A DNA stretch of 64,000 bases. Origin: Paenibacillus polysaccharolyticus. GTDB lineage: Bacteria > Bacillota > Bacilli > Paenibacillales > Paenibacillaceae. A program made the position numbers and the translations under genes. Location of the stretch: assembly GCF_900102085.1 (NCBI RefSeq), contig NZ_FMVM01000006.1:197258-261257 (forward strand). Reading direction: 5' to 3'. The notes below the pieces were generated by a model, which worked only from the letters and a program-made list of their open reading frames with translations, did no database searches and was not told where the DNA came from. Below, one piece after another: positions 27,728 to 37,385 of the stretch; within the stretch, counting starts at the first letter, position 1; every line of letters starts with the position of its first letter.

Positions 27728-28476
27728 TGAAAGCCCTATCTCTGGAGTATTACAAAATCCGGCGCAAAAAGATTTGGATCATGATTACCCTGTTCCTTGC
27801 TGCAGAGATGATCTGGGCCGCCATGTCCATGAGCATATCGATCTCTCGAAGCGCGAGTAATGCCAGCTGGGAAGCACTCATTTTCAGCATCGCTTCGATG
27901 AACGGTCTGTTTCTGCCGATTATATCGGCGATCGTGGTGTCCCGCATCTGCGATATGGAGCATAAGGGGAACACTTGGAAGATGTTAATGACAACCAATA
28001 CGGGACGGAATCATGTGTACACCGCCAAATATATCTGTGCAAATAGTCTGATCCTGTATGGCATCATAGCGCAGGCCATTTTTATCGTGGGCTTTGGTCT
28101 ATCCAAAAACATTTCCGGTTCCATCCCACTCTCCCTGCTTGTGCAATTTGTTGTTGGGACGTTACTAACTACACTTGCCATTACAGCACTACAGCAATGG
28201 TTGTCGCTGACCGTCCGCAATCAGGCGTTTGCTTTGTGTCTGGGCATGCTGGGAGGATTCATCGGAACCACATCCGGTTTGTTCCCAGCCGCCATTCGTC
28301 ACTTGTTTATCTGGTCTTATTATCTGGATTTGAACCCGGTCACTTACATTTACAGCGCATCTTCAGGAACCTATGTATCTGGAATGTTGCCTGTCGGCCT
28401 ATTGTTAGCGGCCCTGTGCATGACGATCATCTTCTATCTTGCTGGCAATTTTCATGCCTCGAGACAAGAAATCTAA
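27727..28476 (+). CDS. lanE: lantibiotic immunity ABC permease LanE
   Basis: A 249-residue ABC-2 type permease with six hydrophobic segments, beginning MKALSLEYYKIRRKKIW, as immunity permeases of this group do. Its start overlaps the lanF stop by one base, and lanG follows after 12 bp with AAGGAGGG. LanE and LanG are similar in size and layout (both start with a short amphipathic segment, then six helices) and would form the membrane heterodimer for LanF. Confidence 0.87.
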   Translation: MKALSLEYYKIRRKKIWIMITLFLAAEMIWAAMSMSISISRSASNASWEALIFSIASMNGLFLPIISAIVVSRICDMEHKGNTWKMLMTTNTGRNHVYTAKYICANSLILYGIIAQAIFIVGFGLSKNISGSIPLSLLVQFVVGTLLTTLAITALQQWLSLTVRNQAFALCLGMLGGFIGTTSGLFPAAIRHLFIWSYYLDLNPVTYIYSASSGTYVSGMLPVGLLLAALCMTIIFYLAGNFHASRQEI

Positions 28477-28488
28477 GGAGGGAACTAT

Positions 28489-29220
28489 ATGCTGAGGAGT
28501 ATCTCTGCCGAATGGCTTAAACTTCGGCGTTCCCGGATCGGTCTGGTACTGGCAATCCTGCCTGTTATCAGCCTGCTTATCGGATGTTTTAACTTTTATT
28601 TTAACCAGGCCGCTTTACAAAATGGTTGGTTCAGCTTGTGGACACAGGTCAGTTTATTTTACGGGGAATTCTTCCTGCCTATTCTCATCGCCATCTGTTG
28701 TGCCTTTGTATGCCGTCTGGAGCATAGCAACCGCAACTGGAACATGGTTCTGGCTTCGCCGTTAAGTGTCACCAGTCTGTTTGTTGCCAAATTGGTCATT
28801 GTTGGCCTATTGATCTTTTTCGCCCAAGCCTTTTTCATGCTGATGTATTGGGCTGCGGGCAAGATGTTCAACATTCCGGGCGAGTTTCCAACGGAAATTC
28901 TGGTCTGGAGCCTACGAGGATGGTTTGCTTCTCTTTCCATCGCCTCACTTCAACTTGGGTTATCCATTCGGATACGCAGCTTTGCTACACCTATTGGTAT
29001 CAGCCTTTGCGCAGTCTTTTTTGGATTGGGCATGTATGTATTGAAGATTGGGATGTTATTCCCGTTTTCCCTGCTCACGATCGGTATGGGTGTGCTTAGT
29101 CAGAAGGGGCTGACTACCTCAGAGAATATGGTTTTTCTATTTATGAACAGCTTGTTCATTCTTCTATTTGCCATCTGGTCGATTCGCCGCCTGAAATACA
29201 AAGATATTGCATCATCCTGA
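28489..29220 (+). CDS. lanG: lantibiotic immunity ABC permease LanG
   Basis: A 243-residue six-helix permease starting MLRSISAEWLKLRRSRIG, paralogous in layout to LanE. ATG 28489 has AAGGAGG 7 nt upstream. It is the third gene of the immunity operon; a YxeA-like gene follows 25 bp after its stop. Confidence 0.87.
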   Translation: MLRSISAEWLKLRRSRIGLVLAILPVISLLIGCFNFYFNQAALQNGWFSLWTQVSLFYGEFFLPILIAICCAFVCRLEHSNRNWNMVLASPLSVTSLFVAKLVIVGLLIFFAQAFFMLMYWAAGKMFNIPGEFPTEILVWSLRGWFASLSIASLQLGLSIRIRSFATPIGISLCAVFFGLGMYVLKIGMLFPFSLLTIGMGVLSQKGLTTSENMVFLFMNSLFILLFAIWSIRRLKYKDIASS

Positions 29221-29245
29221 ATTCCAATCCGCAAAGGAGTGTACT

Positions 29246-29602
29246 ATGATGAAAAAATCACTCGGTATTCTCGCATTAGTACTTGTGATTCTGACCTGCC
29301 TGTGGCTTATTTTCATGGACCCGGCTAAACTGACACCTGATAATCCGGCAGGCAAAACAACCTATTATACGGTTGTGAATCAGACTGAAGTAAACAAGGA
29401 CGAAAATGGACGATACAGCTACAAACTAGTCGGTTACACGGATGAGGGAAAATCCAAAACATTAAACTTTTCTACAGGAAAATTACTTAAAAGTGGTGCA
29501 TATTTGAAGCTCTATGTAGCCGCAATACGTGGTGTAACTCACTGGGAAGAAGTGACGGCAGATGAATTGCCCGCTCAAGCCAAGCAACTAACCTCCAAAT
29601 AA
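29246..29602 (+). CDS. YxeA-like exported protein (DUF1093)
   Basis: A 118-residue protein with one N-terminal signal-anchor helix, then a small beta-rich domain (TYYTVVNQTEVNKDENG, YSYKLVGYTDEGKSKTL), the layout of the YxeA/DUF1093 family. These proteins are often encoded beside antimicrobial-peptide ABC transporters, which fits an accessory role in self-protection. ATG 29246 has AAAGGAG 6 nt upstream; a second ATG follows directly. It is the last gene of the immunity operon. Confidence 0.8.
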   Translation: MMKKSLGILALVLVILTCLWLIFMDPAKLTPDNPAGKTTYYTVVNQTEVNKDENGRYSYKLVGYTDEGKSKTLNFSTGKLLKSGAYLKLYVAAIRGVTHWEEVTADELPAQAKQLTSK

Positions 29603-29660
29603 TCCACCTCTCATCCCAAGCTAGCAACAAGATAACAAACCACATCATTACGATGACACT

Positions 29661-29694
29661 AAAAAAGAGCCTGCTCTCCACACGAGCGGCTCTT
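29661..29694. terminator. bidirectional terminator
   Basis: AAGAGCC-T-GCTC and GAGC-GGCTCTT form a long stem. On the minus strand six T follow, and on the plus strand a T-rich stretch does. It ends the immunity operon and the convergent DUF445 gene. Confidence 0.75.
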
Positions 29695-29729
29695 CTTGCT
29701 GGCCAGCCAGATCGGCCCGGCCTTCCCTT

Positions 29730-30986
29730 TTATTCAAGTACCATCCGTAGCGCGGTCAGTAAGACCCCGATAATAAATCCGGTCACCGCACCGTTGATCC
29801 GAATCCATTGCAGATCCTGACCTACTTTATCTTCAATCAGCGAGATGAGTGAAGCATTATCCATTTTATCTACATTTTCGCGCACAAGATTCCCGATTTT
29901 GGAGTGATTTTTCTCCAGCAGTGTGGTGACACCTTCTACAATTTTGCCATTCATGCTTGTCATTAACGCGTCATCTGCACGCAGATCCGCTAGAACTTTT
30001 TCAATGGCAGGAAGTGCATACGTATCTACGTAACGACCATCCTCCATCGCCACTAGTGCTTTATCCCGCATCTCGATGAGCTTGTTCAGCACGGTTTCCT
30101 CAGCATTCCAGCCATCCAGCAGATTATTCTTCCACCCGTTAAGGCCATCCTGCACAGCTTCACTCACCGCAATACGCATGGCCTGTGTACGAAGCATATC
30201 CAGCACTTTGTAACGCAGCGCACTGCCTTCCCGTTTCATATCCTCTACCCGGTCAAAGAGATATCCTTGAATAATGCCGCCCAGACGGTCTTCATTCAAA
30301 TAACCCATGAACGCATTCATCGCAAACTGCATGAGTCCATTCATCTGGATACCACTAATCGCTTTCATGCCACTTTCACCCAGGAACAGAATCGTTTCCG
30401 GTTTGACCAGCCACTCCTCTGCCTGTTTCAACGCATAATCTAGAGCCTGAGCATCATACCCTCGCTCTGTTACCTGTACAGCGGCCCGTTCGAGAATCGG
30501 CCCCAAGTCAAACGCTCCGGCCTGTGACTTGATCTCTTTGGCTACCATCGGAGCGATCTGCTCTAGCGGAAGCCCGGCCAAAATACGTTTGCAGAGCGTA
30601 TCAATCATGGTTTTGATCCCGTCACTATGCAGCTCCCGGCCCAATGTATCCAGCACAATCTCAGCTGCTTTGAAGCCAGCAATTTTCTCCGTAATGCTGT
30701 CCTTGTTGAGCAGATTATTCTCGACAGCGGAGACCAAACCTTCCGTCATCTTATCCCGGTTCTTCGGCAGTAAGGCCGTATGGGGAATCGGAATACCTAG
30801 CGGATGGCGGAACAGCGCAGTTACTGCGAACCAGTCCGCAAGTCCACCCACGAGTCCTGCTTCAAACGAACCAACCAGCAGTTTACCTACCGGCACCCCC
30901 TGGAATGGCAATGATGCTGCGAAACCTGCTCCCATAATGACGAGAGACCAGGCTGCTGCCGTTTTGGTTTTTTTAGGTTTAGCCAT
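29730..30986 (-). CDS. DUF445 family membrane protein
   Basis: A 418-residue protein with one hydrophobic segment near each end and a long helical middle, matching DUF445 (YheB/YjiN-like). The segment LVGGLADWFAVTALFRHPLGIPIPHTALLP near residues 45-75 is diagnostic, and the C-terminal WIRINGAVTGFIIGVLL completes the fold. The role is unknown. ATG 30986 has AAAGGAG 10 nt upstream. It is monocistronic. The 360-base gap behind it (30987-31346) holds only an AT-rich stretch with TATAAT at 31287-31292, probably the -10 of the aldo/keto reductase gene. Confidence 0.88.
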   Translation of the reverse strand: MAKPKKTKTAAAWSLVIMGAGFAASLPFQGVPVGKLLVGSFEAGLVGGLADWFAVTALFRHPLGIPIPHTALLPKNRDKMTEGLVSAVENNLLNKDSITEKIAGFKAAEIVLDTLGRELHSDGIKTMIDTLCKRILAGLPLEQIAPMVAKEIKSQAGAFDLGPILERAAVQVTERGYDAQALDYALKQAEEWLVKPETILFLGESGMKAISGIQMNGLMQFAMNAFMGYLNEDRLGGIIQGYLFDRVEDMKREGSALRYKVLDMLRTQAMRIAVSEAVQDGLNGWKNNLLDGWNAEETVLNKLIEMRDKALVAMEDGRYVDTYALPAIEKVLADLRADDALMTSMNGKIVEGVTTLLEKNHSKIGNLVRENVDKMDNASLISLIEDKVGQDLQWIRINGAVTGFIIGVLLTALRMVLE

Positions 30987-31346
30987 GATTAATTTGCTCC
31001 TTTATCGTTAATCGCACGAGCTCGACTTGTCATACGAGATCACTACGCTTGATTGACTTTGATTATGTAAAAGCATACGGACTCTACGTTTGAATCCATT
31101 TCTCTAAACGCTATCCTCTCAGGATTATAATGTAGGATCTATAAAATACAATTCGTTCTTTTTTCGTATACTTCATCTTATCACCCACAAGCGTCAAAAC
31201 CAAACCTCTGCCTGGCGAAAAAGGATAAAACAGGGGCTTTTCGCGCGAAGCTTGCCTACTCATATTTAAAGAGAGGAAAACTTTAGTATAATAAGGAGTG
31301 ACAACCTGTCAGCAATCGAAAAGAATCAGAGGAGGAATGACAGATC

Positions 31347-32174
31347 ATGAAACACGTTCAGGACACAACCACACTCAACAATGGAGTCAAGATGCCATGG
31401 CTTGGCTTTGGCGTATTCAAAGTGAAAGACGGAGATGAGGTTGTAAATGCCGTCAAAACAGCGATAGAAGCTGGATACCGCAGCATCGATACTGCCAAAG
31501 TATATAATAACGAATCCGGTGTCGCTCAAGGCATTCGTGAATCTGGCATTGCTCGTGAAGATTTGTTTATCACAACCAAAGTATGGAACAGTGACCAAGG
31601 CTACGAGAGCACACTTGCCGCTTTCGAAGAAAGCATGCAACGTCTGGAGCTTGAATATCTCGATCTCTACTTGATCCACTGGCCTGTCAAAGGCAAGTAC
31701 AAAGATACATGGAGAGCACTGGAGAAGCTCTATAAAGAAGGTCGTGTTCGCGCCATCGGCGTGAGTAACTTTCAGACTCACCACCTGGAGGACCTCTTGA
31801 TGGATGCCACCATCAAACCTGCGGTCAATCAGGTCGAGCTTCATCCGCTCCTGACTCAGAAGGAACTACGCGACTATTGCAGTACACATGAGATTCAGAT
31901 TGAAGCCTGGTCTCCACTTGGACAAGGTAATCTGATGGAGCATCCTTTGCTCCAGGACATCGCAGCCAAGTACGGTAAGTCACCGGCACAAGTCATATTG
32001 CGCTGGGATCTGCAAAATGGCATCGTGACCATCCCGAAATCCGTAACACCTGAGCGCATTCATGCCAATACCGAGCTATATGATTTCGAGTTAACAGCTG
32101 AGGAGATTGAACAGATTAACGGTCTGAACGAGAATAAGCGTTTCGGTTCCGATCCGGACAATTTTAATTTCTGA
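31347..32174 (+). CDS. aldo/keto reductase (YvgN-like glyoxal reductase)
   Basis: A 275-residue NADPH-dependent reductase with TIM-barrel fold. The catalytic tetrad is intact at Asp48, Tyr53, Lys78 and His111 ([21 protein letters not shown]), and the cofactor segment [10 protein letters not shown] is present. It closely resembles Bacillus YvgN/YtbE (AKR5G), which reduce methylglyoxal and other small aldehydes. AGAGGAGG precedes ATG 31347. It is monocistronic. Confidence 0.9.
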   Translation: MKHVQDTTTLNNGVKMPWLGFGVFKVKDGDEVVNAVKTAIEAGYRSIDTAKVYNNESGVAQGIRESGIAREDLFITTKVWNSDQGYESTLAAFEESMQRLELEYLDLYLIHWPVKGKYKDTWRALEKLYKEGRVRAIGVSNFQTHHLEDLLMDATIKPAVNQVELHPLLTQKELRDYCSTHEIQIEAWSPLGQGNLMEHPLLQDIAAKYGKSPAQVILRWDLQNGIVTIPKSVTPERIHANTELYDFELTAEEIEQINGLNENKRFGSDPDNFNF

Positions 32175-32190
32175 CATATTGAATTGAGCT

Positions 32191-32225
32191 ACACCCGCCT
32201 TCGTTTCTGGAAGAGCGGGTGTTTT
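32191..32225 (+). terminator. rho-independent terminator
   Basis: ACACCCGC (32191-32198) with GCGGGTGT (32215-32222) and a TTTT tail, after the aldo/keto reductase gene. Confidence 0.8.
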
Positions 32226-32445
32226 GATATGGTTCTGCGCAGGTTATAGTCACAGACTTCGTTGTGAAAAATGATGGTATGGTCCCTTTGTAATAGAGAT
32301 TACATATTTTTTTTGCAAGCCTTAAAACTATTTTGCCTCCTTATCAGTCTAACGGGTATCAAACAACTCAAGCACTCTACACCAATCCGGGCCTGGAATA
32401 CACGAGGACTTGAATATTATTTAGGTTGATCAGGGGGGAACAAGA

Positions 32446-32964
32446 TTGATTAGACTGAACAGCAGAAAAACAAAGGAAGAACAGTTCAGCGAAAAAATAA
32501 CAACGATCCAAAACAAATTATACAGACTGGCATACTGCTATGTGAAAAATGAACAAGAAGCATTGGACATCGTATCCGAAGCCACATACAAAGGTTATAT
32601 TGCTTATGGCAAAATGGATTCCATGACCTATTTTGATTCCTGGATGTCACGGATTGTAATCAATACATCGATCGACCATATTCGTCGCAGCCAGCGCGTA
32701 ACTTATATGGAGGATTATGTGCAAGAGTTCGCAGCTCCAGAGCGAGGAGCCTCCATAGAAGAAAAGATGGATCTGTACGATGCGCTCGATCGGCTCGTGC
32801 CTGAAGATAGAGCCTATATCATATTGAAGTTTTTCGATAATATGCGTTTTCGAGAAATCGCTGAAGTGCTCTCCTTATCTGAGAATACCGTCAAGTCAAA
32901 ATTTTATCGGATCATCAATAAATTAAAATTGGATTTAGTTGAAGGAGAGGTTGGAGATCTATGA
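32446..32964 (+). CDS. ECF-type RNA polymerase sigma factor
   Basis: A 172-residue sigma factor with region 2 (LYRLAYCYVKNEQEALDIVSEATYKG, then FDSWMSRIVINTSIDHIRR) and region 4 (YIILKFFDNMRFREIAEVLSLSENTVKSKFYR). The start is TTG 32446 with AGGGGGGA 6 nt upstream. The stop overlaps the start of the next gene (ATGA), whose product has the layout of its membrane anti-sigma factor. It resembles SigV/SigX-like envelope-stress sigma factors; autoregulation from the 271-base upstream region is likely but I could not identify the site. Confidence 0.9.
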   Translation: MIRLNSRKTKEEQFSEKITTIQNKLYRLAYCYVKNEQEALDIVSEATYKGYIAYGKMDSMTYFDSWMSRIVINTSIDHIRRSQRVTYMEDYVQEFAAPERGASIEEKMDLYDALDRLVPEDRAYIILKFFDNMRFREIAEVLSLSENTVKSKFYRIINKLKLDLVEGEVGDL

Positions 32965-33812
32965 CAAGTAAAGAACGTTATGAAAACATTGAAATCCCGG
33001 CTCAACTTACAGAGGTTATTCGTCAAGCCCAGCGAAAAGCGGCTGCTCGCAAAAAATCATCTCGTCTCATTCGCTATGCTTCTGCTCTGGCAGCATGTGC
33101 AGCTTTTCTGTTCATCGTCAACATTCCTACAGTTGCAAATGCTATGGTCAAAATACCTGTGGTCGGAACGATTGTTCAAGTATTACAATTTGGCGATGGC
33201 GGTAAGATTACCGATGGAGTAACCGTGGGTTCGGATGCAACGCAAAATACGCTTCAAATTCATTTTAGTACCGATGACCAGGATCAGACGAATGACGCAC
33301 CTTATTATAATGTAGTACACAAGTCAGCACCCAATCGTATCCTCTTTACATTCAGTGGTGCACGTTACATGGATATGGAGAAAGTAAAAAACGACTTCAT
33401 GACTCAACCTTTAGTAAAAGATGTCTATGGCTCCATGATTCTAGACGACTCCTCCGTCGGATTCGTTGTTGTTTTAAAAGAAGGCGTACAGTATTCCGTC
33501 ACGGAATTCAAGAACCCTGGATATTTGGAAGTGAAGCTGACTTCTGACGGCAAACCAGTCACACCTCGAAAGGTGTTCTCACTCCGTACAGAATCAATGC
33601 CTTTTGGAGAGTCCATGGGTATATTAAAAGAATCTTATCCGGATGAGGATATCTCCTTCCTTAAAACGTCTACGGATGAGTTCACGGCTGTTATCGGTGA
33701 GTATTCTACCGCGGAAGAAGCTGAACTCAAGCTTAAGGAACTCGCTAAGCTACCGGAGTATAATGGAGAGTTTTATGTAGACAGCTGGATGAGTAATGAA
33801 AATCCGAAGTGA
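32961..33812 (+). CDS. membrane anti-sigma factor with AMIN-like and SPOR-like extracytoplasmic part
   Basis: A 283-residue type II membrane protein. Residues 1-38 are cytoplasmic and basic, one helix spans about 39-60, and the remainder is outside. Translation is coupled to the sigma gene (ATGA), so it is the likely anti-sigma factor. The outer part has a beta domain (about 100-205) with an AMIN-like rhythm (NRILFTFSGARY, FVVVLKEGVQYSV, GYLEVKLTS). A C-terminal segment (about 235-280; FTAVIGEYSTAEEAELKLKELAK) resembles a SPOR repeat. Both fold types bind cell-wall glycan, suggesting direct wall sensing. Domain calls are by eye. Confidence 0.7.
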   Translation: MTSKERYENIEIPAQLTEVIRQAQRKAAARKKSSRLIRYASALAACAAFLFIVNIPTVANAMVKIPVVGTIVQVLQFGDGGKITDGVTVGSDATQNTLQIHFSTDDQDQTNDAPYYNVVHKSAPNRILFTFSGARYMDMEKVKNDFMTQPLVKDVYGSMILDDSSVGFVVVLKEGVQYSVTEFKNPGYLEVKLTSDGKPVTPRKVFSLRTESMPFGESMGILKESYPDEDISFLKTSTDEFTAVIGEYSTAEEAELKLKELAKLPEYNGEFYVDSWMSNENPK

Positions 33813-33901
33813 GCAGTATTCGCCATCGGACATGCAAAGCATTCACAATGAACATCAAGGGTGATATGAGAAATGTAAGAGCAAGAAAGAAGAGCACTCA
33901 A

Positions 33902-33946
33902 AAAAAACCGATTCAGATGCTGAAGCATATCTGAATCGGTTTTTTA
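33902..33946 (+). terminator. strong rho-independent terminator
   Basis: AACCGATTCAGAT (33906-33918) pairs with ATCTGAATCGGTT (33929-33941), flanked by A and T runs, so it works on both strands. It separates the sigma operon from the convergent cupin gene. Confidence 0.85.
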
Positions 33947-33969
33947 AATTTAAAGTTTTAAATATAAGC

Positions 33970-34428
33970 TTATCCTTTGGATACCAGCTTGAAGTCATCA
34001 AAGTGAAAACCTGGCGCTACGACGCAAGTGACCAGAACCGGCTCATCGCCCAATGGTCGTGCCGTCTGCCATACACCTGCAGGCACAAGTACCTGCGGAG
34101 ATTGTCCTGCCTCGATATCCATGCCGAGAATCAGCACTTCCTCATTCTCCGGGTTTTCGCCGTTGCCACCCAATTTCAATTCAATTGGACTGCCGCTGTG
34201 CCATAACCACAGCTCATCCGAAAGCACCGTGTGCCACTCGGAGATTTCATGAGCATGAAGCAAGAAATACGTTGAACTTGCTGAGAAGCGCGGACCAGAG
34301 TAAGCGTCCGGTAATACGGATTGCGGGATTTGATAAGATGCTTTCCAAACTTCCTTATACCAACCACCTTCAACGTGAGGCTGCATATCCAGCGCAGCTA
34401 CGAGCGGTGATAATTCATGTGCTGTCAT
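33970..34428 (-). CDS. cupin_5 (DUF985) family protein
   Basis: A 152-residue single-domain cupin. Segments PHVEGGWYKEVW, SSTYFLLHAHEISEWHTVLSDELWLWH and VPAGVWQTARPLG are diagnostic of DUF985/RmlC-like cupin_5 proteins. The biochemical role is unknown; related folds bind small sugars or metals. ATG 34428 has GAAGGAAGG 9 nt upstream and is preferred to the upstream start at 34482. Confidence 0.85.
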   Translation of the reverse strand: MTAHELSPLVAALDMQPHVEGGWYKEVWKASYQIPQSVLPDAYSGPRFSASSTYFLLHAHEISEWHTVLSDELWLWHSGSPIELKLGGNGENPENEEVLILGMDIEAGQSPQVLVPAGVWQTARPLGDEPVLVTCVVAPGFHFDDFKLVSKG

Positions 34429-34705
34429 AACTTGTTTCCTTCCTTCCAATTCATTTTCGGGGATACTCCCAAACTGGGGCATGACCTCGCTCTCCTTACT
34501 CTAAAACAACATGTCCGTTTTGTCACCTTTCTAACGGGCATTCTTCCATTCGTCCACCTTCTCCACAATATCCCTCCCGCCCTGATGAATGATATCTATC
34601 TTCACAAAAAGCAATCTCACTCTATATGATAGCGTTTACAAAATTATCTACTTTCCGTTATGATATGAGTATCAACGCCAAGCTGAAGTGGAGAGGAGTT
34701 GCCTA

Positions 34706-35557
34706 ATGAGTCTCATTGAGGATCGAATCGGACCCAAGTATCGGATTGGTGATTATGCCTTTACCATAGAATATATGCGAAGACATGACGGGAGTGCGAT
34801 GCCGCAACCTCATGCTCATCCCTTTTACGAATTATATTACCTGCTCGAAGGTGAACGGGTATACTCCATGAATGGACAGATTTTGCCTGCGCGAAAAGGT
34901 GACCTGGTTCTCATCAACCCGCATGATGTACACACCACTTCCAAAGGTAACAAACCTGGCTTCGAACGGATTCTCATTGGTTTTTCGCCTGCTTTTGCCA
35001 CGGGCATGGAGCTAGGCATATGTGGCCTGCTGCCATTCAAATGCTCCAGCCTCCTCCGTCTTCCCGAGTCAGATCAACCAGAGATCGAGCGCATACTGTG
35101 GCAGATGCTTCAGGAATGCAAAGAACGACGCCCTCATTATGAGATCGCCGTACGTAGTCTGCTGGCTCAACTTCTGATTCTTGTCCATCGGGCACAGGAG
35201 GTTATCCGGGAATCCAATCCAGGCTCGCTACATCCGATGCAGGACAAGATCAGCGAGATTGTAACCTATGTCAATAAACACTACACCGAACCGCTCACTT
35301 TGGAAGATGCTGCAGCCCGTTTTTATATCAGCCCTTCTTATCTCAGCCGAATGTTCAGCAGGCTTACCGGATTTCGCTTCAGCGAATATTTGCGTATCGT
35401 TCGAGTTCGAGAGGCACAGCGAAGATTACTTTCAACACAAGAGCGGGTTCAATTTATCGCAGAGAAGGTAGGATTCGAGCATACTGCTCATTTTAACAAA
35501 ACCTTTAAACAGATCACAGGCACAACGCCGCTGCGTTATCGCAAAGAGCATCGATGA
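34706..35557 (+). CDS. AraC-family transcriptional regulator
   Basis: A 283-residue regulator with an N-terminal cupin sensor (PQPHAHPFYELYYLLEGE, GDLVLINPHDVHTT) and two C-terminal helix-turn-helix motifs (YISPSYLSRMFSRLTG, AEKVGFEHTAHFNKTFKQ). ATG 34706 has GAGAGGAG 7 nt upstream. It is encoded convergently to a GH28 enzyme gene, so control of pectin or sugar use is a reasonable guess, though the divergent cupin gene is closer to its promoter. Confidence 0.88.
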   Translation: MSLIEDRIGPKYRIGDYAFTIEYMRRHDGSAMPQPHAHPFYELYYLLEGERVYSMNGQILPARKGDLVLINPHDVHTTSKGNKPGFERILIGFSPAFATGMELGICGLLPFKCSSLLRLPESDQPEIERILWQMLQECKERRPHYEIAVRSLLAQLLILVHRAQEVIRESNPGSLHPMQDKISEIVTYVNKHYTEPLTLEDAAARFYISPSYLSRMFSRLTGFRFSEYLRIVRVREAQRRLLSTQERVQFIAEKVGFEHTAHFNKTFKQITGTTPLRYRKEHR

Positions 35558-35602
35558 ATGTGACATGTTGTCCTGACCTATTCTTCCTCTACAAAACCAA
35601 TT

Positions 35603-35687
35603 GGGCAGCCGTGCTCCAGCTCCAGTATGCGCCCTTCCCCATTCAGGTGAAGTTCAGGCGATGACTGGACTGCATACACGGCTGCCC
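35603..35687. terminator. long inverted repeat between convergent genes
   Basis: GGGCAGCCGTG (35603-35613) is the exact reverse complement of CACGGCTGCCC (35677-35687), with further pairing of GTATGC and GCATAC inside. No T run follows on either strand. It may terminate both convergent genes or be a small repeat element. Confidence 0.45.
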
Positions 35688-35768
35688 TACTATACTGCTA
35701 CTTGGTACTCACTTCTTGTACAACTTTAGACGGTTGGCAAGATACTCACCACGAAAAAATCACACCGT

Positions 35769-37385
35769 TTATCTACGAATGATAACTCCATTTCGTACTT
35801 CCGGACTTACCGATATCTGCCGTCCTTCCGTATCTGCATCCGTTTCCCGACATACGATCCCCGCAGATTCAAGTCCAGTGACTTTCAATAGCTTCCCATC
35901 CGCACCCACACCTTTAATGTCCTCCAGTGTAGCGCCTTTGCAGTTATGAAGATGAATCAGCGGACCTTCGGTGATCTGTGCCTGAAGCCCTGTAATCTGT
36001 AAATGTTTTGCCTGAGCACACTGAATGCCAGTACGAGCTTCCACGCTATAACGTTCGATACTTACGCTGTCCAGAGGCATCTCCGGTAGACCGCTAACAA
36101 ATAATGCCGTATCGGCTCCCGCGCAGACCACATCCGAGATGCGAATATCACGGAACACTGGCGTTTCTTCGCTGATCTCTTTTGCAAGGTCCCCACCGCG
36201 GGCAGACCCCTCCATATTGGCATAGAAAAAGGAAAACGAAATCGCTTCCATAATGATATCCTTCATATAAATGCGCTCAATCTGAATATCCTCAACGATC
36301 CCCCCGCGTCCGCGTGCGCTCTTGAAACGCAGACCAATATCCGTGCCGATAAACGTACAATCCGTTACCCGGACATGCCTTACACCGCCGGACATTTCAC
36401 TGCCGATCACAAAGCCGCCATGACCATGATACACCGTGCAATCCCGAATCGTAACGTATTCCGATGGTAGCCCAAGTTCACGCCCCTCGGCATCTTTTCC
36501 TGATTTCATACAGATTGCATCGTCACCAACATCAAATATACTCTGCTCTACCAGAACATGACGACATGATTCAATATCCAGCCCGTCTCCATTCTGGGAG
36601 AACCACGGGTTTCGCACATTCACTTTACGAATCGTCACATGTTCACATGCCCAAGGATGCAGATTCCAGGCCGGTGAGTTCTGGAATGTAGGCCCTTCCA
36701 GCAGAACCCGTTTGCATTGACGCAAGCTAACCATGTTCGGCCGCAAGAAATCCCGGATCTCTTGATGCGCGGCGAGATCACGTACTTTTTCCAGATAGAG
36801 CTTCTCGGCAATGGCACCGCCATCCATCGCAGATTGGGAAGGCCACCAGATCTGTTCATCCGTCGTTTCTGACGTTTCCACAACACCACCAGAGGCAAGC
36901 AGTCGCTTCCACTGGCCAGCCGTCATTTTGGAACGTTTCACCGGACGCCAGGCTTCACCGCCGCCATCCCAGATGCCTTCACCCGTAATCGCAATATCTT
37001 CGAGTCCGTCTGCATCAATTGGAGATTGACAACGTACAACCTGCCAACCCTCGAAGCTTGATGCAATAAGAGGATACTTGTTGAAATCCTGACTGAAGGT
37101 TACCAGTGCGCCGGCTTGCACATGCAGTTCAATTCGGCTACGCAGCACGATCGGTCCAGTGAGCCACACCCCGGCAGGAATGATAATCCTGCCTCCACCT
37201 GCGTCTGCACATGCCGCAATAACTAACCGAAAGGCCTCTGTATTATCTGTAATACCGTCTCCAACGGCACCATACTCGGTAATATGAAAATCATTTTTAG
37301 GAATCTCGGGCAAATCCACTTCGTATGCTTGAAGTTCAGTTGCACTGCCTGACCCTGCAGATAATGGGGAGCGATATATATTCAT
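35769..37385 (-). CDS. glycoside hydrolase family 28 protein (polygalacturonase-like)
   Basis: A 538-residue right-handed beta-helix enzyme without signal peptide. The N-terminus has the ITEYGAVGDGITDNTEAF motif of pectate-lyase-3/GH28 proteins. Catalytic motifs are NGDGLD, GDDAI, HGHGG and RFKSARGRGG, all present and in order (GH28: N-[T/x]-D, D-D, G-H-G, R-x-K). Lack of a signal peptide suggests action on imported oligogalacturonides, as an exo-enzyme. The 424-base gap behind it (37386-37809) is AT-rich with a GGGCTATAGCCC palindrome (37658-37669) and no gene. Confidence 0.88.
   Translation of the reverse strand: MNIYRSPLSAGSGSATELQAYEVDLPEIPKNDFHITEYGAVGDGITDNTEAFRLVIAACADAGGGRIIIPAGVWLTGPIVLRSRIELHVQAGALVTFSQDFNKYPLIASSFEGWQVVRCQSPIDADGLEDIAITGEGIWDGGGEAWRPVKRSKMTAGQWKRLLASGGVVETSETTDEQIWWPSQSAMDGGAIAEKLYLEKVRDLAAHQEIRDFLRPNMVSLRQCKRVLLEGPTFQNSPAWNLHPWACEHVTIRKVNVRNPWFSQNGDGLDIESCRHVLVEQSIFDVGDDAICMKSGKDAEGRELGLPSEYVTIRDCTVYHGHGGFVIGSEMSGGVRHVRVTDCTFIGTDIGLRFKSARGRGGIVEDIQIERIYMKDIIMEAISFSFFYANMEGSARGGDLAKEISEETPVFRDIRISDVVCAGADTALFVSGLPEMPLDSVSIERYSVEARTGIQCAQAKHLQITGLQAQITEGPLIHLHNCKGATLEDIKGVGADGKLLKVTGLESAGIVCRETDADTEGRQISVSPEVRNGVIIRR

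Noticed and set aside
18165..29603. A second lanthipeptide precursor or a LicP-like protease in the cluster
   Set aside because: No other short Cys/Ser/Thr-rich frame with a leader and SD, and no protease gene, was found there.
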